DNA from: Saprospiraceae bacterium
Lineage (GTDB): Bacteria; Bacteroidota; Bacteroidia; Chitinophagales; Saprospiraceae
Length of the DNA: 64,000 bases
Assembly (NCBI GenBank): GCA_016715105.1
Contig: JADKBO010000003.1
Coordinates: forward strand, 329,575 to 393,574
Reading direction: 5' to 3'
The position numbers and the translations under genes are program-made. The notes under the pieces are model-generated. The model was given only the letters and a program-made list of their open reading frames with translations. It had not been told where the DNA came from and ran no database searches. Shown one piece after another: positions 37,786 through 45,863 of this stretch. The stretch's first letter is position 1. The number at the start of each line of letters is the position of its first letter.

Positions 37786-38396
37786 CTACAAAAATCTGGC
37801 ACACCGACCTGGATAAAAAGTCCATGACCTTTGCAATTGAGGATAGTCTTAAAAAACTCCAAGTAGATTATGTAGACTTACTGCTGATCCATTGGCCATC
37901 AACCAGTGATGATGTGACTTATAAAGCTGTGGAATTTCTAGAAGAATTGAGACACAAAGAATATTGCAAGTTCATCGGAGCCAGCAATTTCAACGTGACA
38001 CTATTGAAAAAATCATTGACCCTTGCTCCTTTGGTTTGCAATCAAATAGAATATCATCCATATTTAGCACAACACAAAATGCTAGAATTCTTGCAAGAAA
38101 ATCAGTTATTCCTTACAGCTTATTGCCCACTTGCTCAAGGTGCCATTTTACAAGATCCCTTAATAAAAGACATCGCAAGAAGTCACGATCGGCAAGCCAA
38201 TCAAATCGTACTGCGTTGGTTTCTACAACAGGAAAGTGTAGCTGTCATCCCAAAAGCATCTAAAGAAACACATCGGATTTCCAACTTTGATGTTTGGAAT
38301 TTTGAACTGCATCCAGATGAAATTTCAGCTATTTCTGAGCTGGATAAACAAAAAAGACTGATCGACCCCACCTGGTCTGTAGACTGGGCAAAATAA
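37782..38396 (+). CDS. Aldo/keto reductase, C-terminal part (frameshifted)
   Basis: Rest of the TIM-barrel enzyme: the catalytic Lys in TTKIWHTD, His in LLLIHWPST, the signature FIGASNFNV, QIEYHPYL, and the cofactor-binding AVIPKASKETHR. The substrate range of this family (sugars, aldehydes, ketones) cannot be narrowed further. The gene ends inside an inverted repeat. Confidence 0.9.
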   Translation: MTTKIWHTDLDKKSMTFAIEDSLKKLQVDYVDLLLIHWPSTSDDVTYKAVEFLEELRHKEYCKFIGASNFNVTLLKKSLTLAPLVCNQIEYHPYLAQHKMLEFLQENQLFLTAYCPLAQGAILQDPLIKDIARSHDRQANQIVLRWFLQQESVAVIPKASKETHRISNFDVWNFELHPDEISAISELDKQKRLIDPTWSVDWAK

Positions 38397-38415
38397 TTTT
38401 TTGCATTGCCCAGTC
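38382..38415 (+). terminator. Hairpin at the end of the aldo/keto reductase gene
   Basis: GACTGGGCAA (38382-38391) is the exact reverse complement of TTGCCCAGTC (38406-38415), and the stop codon lies inside the loop. The T run is in the loop rather than after the stem, so it is a weak or factor-assisted terminator, or an mRNA 3' stabiliser. Confidence 0.5.
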
Positions 38416-38509
38416 AAAGAAGTATAGTATTGATTTCCATTGAAGACCCAACCAATTTTGTATTGGTCACCGTCTAATACAATTAGATAATCATATAAAA
38501 CTATACGAG

Positions 38510-39781
38510 ATGAAAAATATCCTACCATTCAGTGGCTTTTTGCTTTTGACATTCCTTTTGAGCGCTTGCTTAAGAGATGAGTGTACTTCCACGACCAATT
38601 ATATCCAACTAGATCCTGTTTATACAACCGTCGAAGCATTCAGAAAAAATGAAATTGTCACAATACAAAACGTTCCGTTAGAGAATCCTGGAAAAATTTA
38701 CTTGTACAAAAACTACTTGTTGATAAACGAAGCTGGCAGAGGCATTCACTTTTATGATATCAGTGACCCCAAGAAACCAGCCCACAAAGTTTACTATGAG
38801 ATATTGGGAAATTTTGACATGGCTATCAATAACGACTTACTTGTCGTTGATAATGTCATTGACTTAGTGTCTATCAACATCAGCGATATTCTAAATCCTA
38901 AAGTACAAAATAGGCACAACAACTATAAAAATGTTTATGATGCCAATAATTATCAGCACGTGGCCTATTACAATAAAACCAATGTTGTGCGGTCTTTTGA
39001 TTGTTCAGTTGCTGGACCTACCAATGTTGTTATAAATTGGGGTGGTAATTTCTGGGCATTACAAGATGCTACAAGTTTTTCCAATACCAATGTATTATCT
39101 TCTGGCCAGGTTAATAGTTCTACGAATGGGTCTGTAGGTGTTGGTGGGTCAACTGCTAGATTTTCATTGGCAAAAAATCAATTATATACACTTACAGATG
39201 TTGAATTGAGCACATGGAACCTATCAACACTTGAAAAAGTGAATATAACAAATTTGGGTTGGGGAATGGAAACGCTATTTGCTGCCGGTGACAACTTGTA
39301 TGTTGGAAGCACAACAGGCATGACGATATTGGACATCAGCAATGGCCAGTCACCTGTCAAATTATCAACTTTTACACACGCTACTTCTTGTGATCCGGTA
39401 GTTGTGAATGGTAACTATGCTTATGTGACTTTGAGATCAGGTAATGCCTGCAATGGCAACCTCAATCAGTTGGATATCATTAACATCACCAATAAAAGCA
39501 ATCCTACATTGGTAAAAACTTACGCGATGACCAATCCTCATGGACTTTCATTTTTGAATAATAAACTTTATATCTGTGAAGGTGATTTTGGATTTAAGGT
39601 CCTGGATGTGAGTGATGCAAATGATGTAAAACAATTGAATTTTGATAAAAAAATTAAAGCACAAGATGTCATCGCATTGAATGAAAAAGAGGTAATGGTG
39701 ATCGGCTCTGACGGTTTTTACTTTTTGGATGTCAATGACCCAAAAAAGATCAAAATAGAAGGCTCGATCTTAAAAAATTAA
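38510..39781 (+). CDS. LVIVD-repeat lipoprotein
   Basis: A 423-residue lipoprotein with lipobox LLSAC (Cys20). Beta-propeller-like LVIVD repeats follow: IHFYDISDPKKPAHKVYY, DLVSINISDILNPKVQN, MTILDISNGQSPVKLST and FKVLDVSDANDVKQL. Such proteins are frequent at the Bacteroidota cell surface; no enzymatic function is known for the fold. A strong terminator follows, and the gene appears monocistronic. Confidence 0.85.
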   Translation: MKNILPFSGFLLLTFLLSACLRDECTSTTNYIQLDPVYTTVEAFRKNEIVTIQNVPLENPGKIYLYKNYLLINEAGRGIHFYDISDPKKPAHKVYYEILGNFDMAINNDLLVVDNVIDLVSINISDILNPKVQNRHNNYKNVYDANNYQHVAYYNKTNVVRSFDCSVAGPTNVVINWGGNFWALQDATSFSNTNVLSSGQVNSSTNGSVGVGGSTARFSLAKNQLYTLTDVELSTWNLSTLEKVNITNLGWGMETLFAAGDNLYVGSTTGMTILDISNGQSPVKLSTFTHATSCDPVVVNGNYAYVTLRSGNACNGNLNQLDIINITNKSNPTLVKTYAMTNPHGLSFLNNKLYICEGDFGFKVLDVSDANDVKQLNFDKKIKAQDVIALNEKEVMVIGSDGFYFLDVNDPKKIKIEGSILKN

Positions 39782-39797
39782 AAAATCCCTAAATTAA

Positions 39798-39830
39798 GTG
39801 GGCTTCAAGATATTGGAGCCCACCTTTTTT
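39798..39830 (+). terminator. Rho-independent terminator after the LVIVD gene
   Basis: GTGGGCT (39798-39804) pairs with AGCCCAC (39817-39823) and is followed by C and six T. It overlaps a spurious upstream start (39798) for the next gene. Confidence 0.88.
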
Positions 39831-39848
39831 CAAATAAAAACTACAGTT

Positions 39849-40559
39849 ATGAGAGTTGTGCCTGTTTTTCGAAAATGGTTTTTCTTGCTACTGTCATTGA
39901 TAATCTCAAACTTATCAGTTAGTGCGCAAAAAGTAAAAGTTGAATTGGTCAAGGGTCATAGACTTCAAGGAGAAATTATATCATATACCTACGGAGACAC
40001 CCTACACCTCATGGTAAATGGACAATATCCCATCAAAATACCAGAATCCGAGATCAAGGCTATAAACTTTCCTTCCCAAAAGAAAAATGACAACTTCATA
40101 GCAAAAAAATGGCTCAACACCACCCGCCTCGCGATGGACATTGGCGCTACAGCAAATAGTCCAAGTTTTAGTCATACACTTTCAAAGCGTATATTTTCCA
40201 ATATTAATTTATTTGCTGGGATTGGTATTGGGATTGATAATTATTATCTGTCAGATTTATACAATGTCGTACCCATTTATGGAAGTATTAAGTATTATTT
40301 CATCAAACAACGGTTTTCACCATTCATCGATATCAGATATGGGTATGGGCTACCGTGGCCTTTTGAAGACTCTGCAAATGGTGGAAAGCATTTCAACCCA
40401 ATCATCGGATATAGAATTGGCGGATCTGGTATGATGGTCGAAATAACAGGTGGCTTGAAATTTCAAAAATTGGATTATCAATTTATATCTACAACTGAAG
40501 TTTCTGATTATGACATTCTTATCAAACGAGCCCAACTTGGGATAAATTTTACCTTTTAG
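39849..40559 (+). CDS. Exported protein of unknown function, outer-membrane-like C-terminus
   Basis: About 236 residues from ATG 39849, chosen because the frame upstream crosses a terminator and because this start gives a clean signal peptide (RKWFFLLLSLIISNLSVSAQ). A ~65-residue N-terminal part (VELVKGHRLQGEIISYTYGD) resembles a small beta domain. The rest has alternating hydrophobic strands rich in Tyr, Gly and Ile (GIGIGIDNYYLSDLY, FIDIRYGYGLPWPFE) and a terminal AQLGINFTF. This pattern suggests a small outer-membrane barrel. No family was recognised. Confidence 0.7.
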   Translation: MRVVPVFRKWFFLLLSLIISNLSVSAQKVKVELVKGHRLQGEIISYTYGDTLHLMVNGQYPIKIPESEIKAINFPSQKKNDNFIAKKWLNTTRLAMDIGATANSPSFSHTLSKRIFSNINLFAGIGIGIDNYYLSDLYNVVPIYGSIKYYFIKQRFSPFIDIRYGYGLPWPFEDSANGGKHFNPIIGYRIGGSGMMVEITGGLKFQKLDYQFISTTEVSDYDILIKRAQLGINFTF

Positions 40560-40577
40560 ACACAAGCCAAAAAGCTA

Positions 40578-41345
40578 TCATTTCATTTTTTGAATGGCTG
40601 CTTGGTTGAGCAATCTGCCTAAATAATACTTAAAGCCCTTTTGAATTTGCCACTTGATTTGCCTAACAATTCCACTTTTTTTGGAAGAAATTCCAGCATG
40701 TAAAAGGCCATTGTGAGAACCTTGCTCTGTCAGTGGGGGTTGGGCCCAATACATTTTTACTACCCCTCTGTTGATGAGGTCGTTGTGCCACCAATCTATC
40801 ACTTGTTTGCACTTATTTTGCCTTAGATTAATTAAAGCATTTTGAGCTGCTTTCAAATCGATCAAATAAGCTCCTGCCATTCGTCCGTTCTTAGCTGGGT
40901 ACAGATATTTTTCATTTTGAGTTTGCCAATAGGACGGAAATCTCAAGGTGGAGTTTTCAAGCGAAATGATAAATCCTGCAGGTAAAGTGATGGCCTCCTT
41001 CAAAACTTTTTGCAAGTTTTCCTCAAAATTCGACAGAAAAAATGGATCGTTTTCAAAAATCAAAGCCATTTCATGCCCATTTTTCACCATTTCTTCATAG
41101 GCCAATATATGATTGAGCGTACAAGACAAAACGCCATCACTCAGCACGTTTCTGATTTTTGGATCAAAATACTTTGCTAAAACATCGTCTGAAAATAGAC
41201 TAGGATCTCCTTGGGTAATGAAATTATAACTAAGTTTAAACCTTGGAAACAACGCTTTTATCCTAGCTTCATGCGTTTCATAACCCTTTATTGCGTGAAT
41301 GATATAAACCGCTTCGCTGGCAAAATCAGGTATTTTACCTTCCAT
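40578..41345 (-). CDS. Glycosyltransferase family 25 (LPS glycosyltransferase-like)
   Basis: A 255-residue cytoplasmic glycosyltransferase. GT25 features are the start VYIIHAIKGYETHEARIKAL, the LSCTLNHILAYEEMV segment (GT25 xxCxxSH-like) and the acidic metal/nucleotide-sugar motif in ALIFENDPFFL, which replaces the more usual EDD. The middle GAYLIDLKAAQNAL is also family-like. These enzymes add sugars to lipopolysaccharide or proteins. It lies 9 bases after lgt on the same strand, so the two are probably co-transcribed in the envelope context. Confidence 0.82.
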   Translation of the reverse strand: MEGKIPDFASEAVYIIHAIKGYETHEARIKALFPRFKLSYNFITQGDPSLFSDDVLAKYFDPKIRNVLSDGVLSCTLNHILAYEEMVKNGHEMALIFENDPFFLSNFEENLQKVLKEAITLPAGFIISLENSTLRFPSYWQTQNEKYLYPAKNGRMAGAYLIDLKAAQNALINLRQNKCKQVIDWWHNDLINRGVVKMYWAQPPLTEQGSHNGLLHAGISSKKSGIVRQIKWQIQKGFKYYLGRLLNQAAIQKMK

Positions 41346-41354
41346 GGTGTGGGT

Positions 41355-42575
41355 TTAGGCTTGCTGTTCCCAACCTGGTTTCTTTCTTGAAAGATATAAA
41401 GCCCCCAGTATACCAACAATCACAAAACCAATGGAAATGTATTGCGCTTGTGACCAGTTGGCCCCAAAGTAATTGTACTTTTCATTGACTCTGATGGTTT
41501 CAATAAAGAAGCGCTCTACCCCATTGTAGATCATGTATAAGAAAAATAATTGGCCAGCAATTTTAACCCGTTTTCTCAAAATCCACAAAAGGCCAAAACC
41601 AGTCAGCGACAAGATGGTTTCGTAGAATGATGTGGGATAAACTTTTTCTGGCAATTGCAAACAATACCGCATGCCACAAGCTGCCTCACATTTGTCTTCG
41701 ACACTTCCTTTCAAACTCGATAATTGTGAGACGTCACAACCAGCCATTGGTACACCTTCACTTGCGACGTTGTGTGGAAAATTATATGACCAAATCCAAT
41801 CTGGTAAAAACCACCATGAAGGTTGGGGAGCTGCAACAATGCCCCAATCACCATCACCAGAAATCTGACATCCTATCCGACCAATGGCGTAACCCAACAG
41901 AATGCCCATCGCCGCAATATCCATCATGTAAATCGGCCTTATTCCTGCTTTTTTTACATACCAGTAAACTGATATAAAAGCAAGGATCAAACCTCCATAT
42001 ATCGTCAAACCACTACCTGCAAATAAAGTCCCAATCGGATCTCTGAGGAAGGTTTCCATATTTTCAAAAATAGAAAACAACCTGGAACCAAGCACACCAG
42101 AAATGGCTGCAAGAAAAATTATGTCCATGGTTTTTTCATGAGGGTGGACTACCACAATCTCTTCTACTGCTTCTACTTGTTTCTTGTATTTGGTGAAGTA
42201 CAAGTAAGCTCCCATCAAAGCGCCAATCAAAATTCCTATTGGCCACAAGCCTAGCTTTGAAAAAATAACGGAAGATGGATCAGCTTTAAATTCAGCAAAA
42301 TGTATGAAAATGTAAGGAATTTTTGCGCCGGCAATCATGGTTACTGCTGCATTGAGCAATAGATCCGACATGGTATAGGCTTTCGCATTTTTTTTAACAG
42401 AGAGTGGCTTTACCAATCCATCCTTTTCCAAGCGCATCAATTCACTCCGCAACAGCCATGAGCAAGCCACAAAGGCCAAAGCAAGCATCAATCCAAAACT
42501 TTTGAATATGGATGTCCAGTTGTCAACTTGCGTGCCAAACAGATCATTGAATAAATACGAAAGATCAGGATACAT
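41355..42575 (-). CDS. lgt: Prolipoprotein diacylglyceryl transferase, extended
   Basis: Lgt transfers diacylglycerol from phosphatidylglycerol to the lipobox cysteine of prolipoproteins. At 406 residues it is much longer than the ~290 of E. coli. Extra N-terminal membrane segments (~25-45, ~70-93, ~108-127) precede the core. The signature GYAIGRIGCQISGDGDWG has the conserved Arg in GRIG (232-235), and SLTGFGLLWILRKR and GVERFFIETIR are conserved near the end. A loop between 270 and 306 contains four cysteines (280, 296, 300, 305). It would process the lipoproteins at 1-179, 6084, 38510 and 52241. Confidence 0.93.
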   Translation of the reverse strand: MYPDLSYLFNDLFGTQVDNWTSIFKSFGLMLALAFVACSWLLRSELMRLEKDGLVKPLSVKKNAKAYTMSDLLLNAAVTMIAGAKIPYIFIHFAEFKADPSSVIFSKLGLWPIGILIGALMGAYLYFTKYKKQVEAVEEIVVVHPHEKTMDIIFLAAISGVLGSRLFSIFENMETFLRDPIGTLFAGSGLTIYGGLILAFISVYWYVKKAGIRPIYMMDIAAMGILLGYAIGRIGCQISGDGDWGIVAAPQPSWWFLPDWIWSYNFPHNVASEGVPMAGCDVSQLSSLKGSVEDKCEAACGMRYCLQLPEKVYPTSFYETILSLTGFGLLWILRKRVKIAGQLFFLYMIYNGVERFFIETIRVNEKYNYFGANWSQAQYISIGFVIVGILGALYLSRKKPGWEQQA

Positions 42576-42669
42576 GGTGCTTTATTTTATTTTCATGCTA
42601 AAGATAGAAGTATGGACCCAATTGGCAAATTATTCTGCCAAAGCACTCCATTAAAACGACCATGTTATT

Positions 42670-43488
42670 CTAAACTGCGACACTATGATCTCTCAAAGCT
42701 TCATTGAGTGACACTTTTTTATCTGTGGTTTCTTTTCTCTGACCGATGATCAACGCGCAATTCACGCTATAGTCTCCAGCTGGAAATTTTTTGATGTAAC
42801 TACCTGGAATTACCACTGATCTTTCGGGCACCTCTCCAATATATTTGATTGGTTCAGGACCAGTTACATCAATGATGTGAGTACTTTGTGTCAAAACCAC
42901 GTTAGCTCCCAGTACTGCTTCTTTTCTCACCCGCACACCTTCTACTACGATACACCTTGAACCAATGAAGCAATTGTCTTCAATGATGGTTGGGCTTGCT
43001 TGAGGTGGTTCCAATACTCCGCCAATACCAACACCACCAGAAAGGTGCACATTTTTACCAATTTGCGCACAAGAACCAACCGTTGCCCATGTGTCAACCA
43101 TTGTTCCAGCTCCAACATAAGCGCCGATGTTGACATAACTTGGCATGAGGATGGCTCCAGATTCAATAAAACAACCATATCTGGCTATTGCGTGAGGTAC
43201 CACTCTTACTCCTTGGCCAGCGTAATCTTTTTTTAGTGGAATTTTATCATGAAACTCAAATGGACCCACTTCAATAGTTTCCATTTTTTGAATAGGAAAA
43301 TATAAAACAATTGCCTTTTTTACCCAGTCATTGACTTGCCAATTGCCATCCAAAGTTGGTTCTGCAACCCTCAATTTCCCTTTGTCTACCAGCTCTACTA
43401 CCGCTCTTATGGCTTCTTGACTGTCTGCATTGTGCAATAATGCTCTGTCATCCCAAATTTGTTCTATACTGCTTTTCAATTGTTCCAC
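42670..43488 (-). CDS. dapD: Tetrahydrodipicolinate N-succinyltransferase DapD
   Basis: DapD succinylates tetrahydrodipicolinate, the third committed step of the succinylase route to meso-diaminopimelate and lysine. The left-handed beta-helix of hexapeptide repeats runs from GCFIESGAILMPSYVNIGAY through VHLSGGVGIGGVLEPPQ to CFIGSRCIVVEGV. The frame is open up to 43566, but the upstream part crosses a dispersed palindrome and does not resemble DapD. A GTG at 43488 (VEQLKSSIEQIWDDRALL) gives ~272 residues, the family norm. dapA lies 0.8 kb away on the opposite strand. Confidence 0.94.
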   Translation of the reverse strand: MEQLKSSIEQIWDDRALLHNADSQEAIRAVVELVDKGKLRVAEPTLDGNWQVNDWVKKAIVLYFPIQKMETIEVGPFEFHDKIPLKKDYAGQGVRVVPHAIARYGCFIESGAILMPSYVNIGAYVGAGTMVDTWATVGSCAQIGKNVHLSGGVGIGGVLEPPQASPTIIEDNCFIGSRCIVVEGVRVRKEAVLGANVVLTQSTHIIDVTGPEPIKYIGEVPERSVVIPGSYIKKFPAGDYSVNCALIIGQRKETTDKKVSLNEALRDHSVAV

Positions 43489-43532
43489 GTCTCTGTTTTT
43501 TAAATTTGGGCAAAAGTAGAAAAAAAATTGAA

Positions 43533-43552
43533 GGGGCGAAAAGCTTTTCTCC
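43533..43552. repeat. Dispersed palindrome GGGGCGAAAAGCTTTTCTCC
   Basis: Second copy of the GGGCGAAA-GCTTTTCGCCC element found at 13254-13272, with one arm base changed. It lies 45 bases before the dapD GTG. Confidence 0.7.
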
Positions 43553-43602
43553 TTTATAAACACCATATCTGTTCCTCACTTTTTTCTTTCCCCTTACAAA
43601 TG

Positions 43603-43610
43603 TATATTTG
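43603..43610 (+). promoter_or_regulatory. Candidate -7 element of the DUF6913-like gene (TATATTTG)
   Basis: TATATTTG matches TAnnTTTG and lies 25 bases before the ATG at 43636. A -33 TTTG is not evident. Confidence 0.38.
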
Positions 43611-43635
43611 CAAACAATTTTTCAAATACCGATAA

Positions 43636-44157
43636 ATGGCAAGTTTAAAAAGGTGGTGGTTTGAACGGTCAATAACTCCGACTATCAATCAATCCCATTA
43701 TTTTCAAGGGCGTAACAATCAACAGATTGCCATCATTACAGATGCACTTTCTGATATAGATCACATTTTATCTTTCATGAAGAAGGAAAAAGCCAAAGGC
43801 AATGCTCCTTTTTGTATTGCCATGCATCTTGATAAAGAGGTACCCGCAGAATTACCAGACGGCACCTTACTCAAAAAAGACATCAAATGGCCAGGTATAC
43901 CAAAAGGTGCAAAGGTCGATGAATTTTTATCAATCAATTTTGATGTTTGTTACGTGTTGGTCAATCAAGCAAGTCTTCCGGTAGAATATCTTTTGCGTAC
44001 GATGAAATGTGCATTGAAGCTTGGGTTTTATCACAAATCATTAGCTCCATTCCTTGACTTTTGTGCGGAAAGTCCCATGCCTGAGTTTGAAAATAAATTC
44101 AATTACCTTCTAGATTCTTCGAATAAATTGCTGTTTGGCAAGAAAAAACCAGCTTAG
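43636..44157 (+). CDS. Conserved protein of unknown function (DUF6913-like)
   Basis: A 173-residue soluble protein without signal peptide. Visible segments are RWWFERSITPTINQSHYFQ, an acidic middle and KCALKLGFYHKSLAPFLDFC near the end. It resembles a conserved Bacteroidota family found beside dapA; that assignment is from memory of the family and is moderately sure. The upstream position and strand match dapA, but a 139-base gap with its own -7 element separates them. No catalytic motif is visible. Confidence 0.65.
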   Translation: MASLKRWWFERSITPTINQSHYFQGRNNQQIAIITDALSDIDHILSFMKKEKAKGNAPFCIAMHLDKEVPAELPDGTLLKKDIKWPGIPKGAKVDEFLSINFDVCYVLVNQASLPVEYLLRTMKCALKLGFYHKSLAPFLDFCAESPMPEFENKFNYLLDSSNKLLFGKKKPA

Positions 44158-44245
44158 TTTTTTGTGAAAATTTGCTATATTTAAAAAAATCTGTGTGATA
44201 GTTGAAGTAGCAAAGGATATGTTTCACCAATATGCGCTAGTTTTC

Positions 44246-44253
44246 TATTTTTG
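44246..44253 (+). promoter_or_regulatory. Candidate -7 element of dapA (TATTTTTG)
   Basis: TATTTTTG fits TAnnTTTG, with a TTTC at 44222-44225 in the -33 region (20-base spacer). It lies 43 bases before the dapA ATG. Confidence 0.42.
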
Positions 44254-44296
44254 CAATCCTTTTTTCTAATTTTTTAGAACTTTAAGACAACTATAA

Positions 44297-45178
44297 ATGA
44301 AAAAATTTTGGGGTACCGGTGTAGCCATCATCACACCTTTTAATGGAGATGATATAGATTATGACTCACTAGCCCGTGTGATCAACCATGTTATTGATGG
44401 TGGAGTGGACTATATCGTCGGTTTAGGAAGCACTGGAGAGACAGCAACTCTTGATGATCAAGAAGGTAAACAAGTTTTGGATTTTATCATCAAAGTTGTC
44501 GATAAACGTGTACCCATTGTTGCCGGAAATTTTGCAAGCAACAACACAAAAGAATTAGTTGCCAAGATCAAATCATATGACTTTACAGGAATAGATGCAA
44601 TTCTTTCTTCTAGTCCAGCCTATGTAAAACCTTCACAAGAAGGTATCTATCAACATTACATGGCCATTGCTGCTGCTTCTCCTGTACCTGTTATTTTGTA
44701 TAATGTGCCAGGAAGGACTCGATCAAATATGGAATGGGAAACTACCGTGAGGTTGGCGCAAGATTCACCCAATATCATTGGTATCAAAGAAGCTAGTGGC
44801 GATCTGATCCAAGCCACCAGAATTTTGAAAAATCGCCCAGAAGGATTTTTTGTCACTTCTGGAGATGATGAGGTTGCTTTACCAATGATCGCATGTGGTG
44901 GCGAAGGTGTGATTTCTGTGATGGCCAATGCACTACCTGCTCAATTTTCTACGATGGTCAAAAAAGCATTAGAGGGAGATTTTGCGACTGCCAAACAAAT
45001 AAATTATGACACTTATGATTTGCATAAGTGGTTATACATTGAAGGGAATCCTGTGGGCATCAAGTCTGCTATGAAAGAATTGGGCATTTGCACGACAAAT
45101 GACGTGCGATTACCACTTTCAAAACTGTCTTACGAAAATTACCAGAAACTTGCAGAAACCTTACATCGCATATTATAG
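44297..45178 (+). CDS. dapA: 4-hydroxy-tetrahydrodipicolinate synthase DapA
   Basis: A 293-residue class I aldolase that condenses pyruvate with aspartate semialdehyde, the first committed step to diaminopimelate and lysine. The Schiff-base Lys164 is in IIGIKEASGD, Tyr135 in LYNVPGRT and the substrate Thr46 in GLGSTGETATL. The start KKFWGTGVAIITPF is typical. With dapD nearby it indicates a locally clustered but not operonic lysine/peptidoglycan precursor pathway. Confidence 0.96.
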   Translation: MKKFWGTGVAIITPFNGDDIDYDSLARVINHVIDGGVDYIVGLGSTGETATLDDQEGKQVLDFIIKVVDKRVPIVAGNFASNNTKELVAKIKSYDFTGIDAILSSSPAYVKPSQEGIYQHYMAIAAASPVPVILYNVPGRTRSNMEWETTVRLAQDSPNIIGIKEASGDLIQATRILKNRPEGFFVTSGDDEVALPMIACGGEGVISVMANALPAQFSTMVKKALEGDFATAKQINYDTYDLHKWLYIEGNPVGIKSAMKELGICTTNDVRLPLSKLSYENYQKLAETLHRIL

Positions 45179-45204
45179 TTATAGTATGATCAAATTCAAT
45201 TGTT

Positions 45205-45843
45205 TTGAACGATACTATACCAGACATTAAAGGAAATAAATTTATGCAAAAAGGTGCATTGGTGATTCAGGGAGAGGCGTTGATTCCAACAGATTGGGGT
45301 CCTTTCACCATGAAAGCTTATTCCAGAACGAAGAATGATCAGATGCCTCATTTTGCGTTGATTCAAAATCCAATAGACATCACCAAGCCAATCAATGTAA
45401 GGATTCATTCCGAATGTATTACCGGAGATATTTTCAAATCCAATCGATGTGAATGCGGTGAGCAATTGTCAAAATCTATGGAATATATCTCCAAAAATGG
45501 TGGAGTGCTCATTTATCTGAGGCAAGAAGGGCGGGGTATAGGCATCATCAATAAATTGCATGCTTATGAAAAGCAAGACCAAGGTTTTGATACCGCGGAA
45601 GCCAATACTGTTTTGGGATTTGAAGTGGATGCCAGAAATTACAACGACGCCATTGAAATACTCAATGATTTACACATTACTACCATCAATTTATTGACCA
45701 ACAATCCTGATAAGATAACTGCTATTGAAAAGGGTAATATCGAGGTCAAAAAAAGGATTCCATTAGTTATCAAAGCCAAAAAAGAAAATCAGAAATACCT
45801 CGATACCAAAAAGAATATCTTTGGGCACCTGCTCGATAACTGA
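45205..45843 (+). CDS. ribA: GTP cyclohydrolase II RibA
   Basis: Opens the imidazole ring of GTP to give the first riboflavin intermediate. Zinc ligands Cys71, Cys82 and Cys84 are in SECITGDIFKSNRCECGEQL, and the catalytic region is YLRQEGRGIGIINKLHAY. NLLTNNPDKI and the terminal KKNIFGHLL are typical. This is a stand-alone RibA without the RibB domain often fused to it. The frame opens with TTG at 45205; ATG at 45244 (MQKGALVIQGEAL) is an equally good start. Convergent with the cytochrome gene, 20 bases away. Confidence 0.93.
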   Translation: MNDTIPDIKGNKFMQKGALVIQGEALIPTDWGPFTMKAYSRTKNDQMPHFALIQNPIDITKPINVRIHSECITGDIFKSNRCECGEQLSKSMEYISKNGGVLIYLRQEGRGIGIINKLHAYEKQDQGFDTAEANTVLGFEVDARNYNDAIEILNDLHITTINLLTNNPDKITAIEKGNIEVKKRIPLVIKAKKENQKYLDTKKNIFGHLLDN

Positions 45844-45863
45844 TTTTCTTTCTTGCATTCTCT

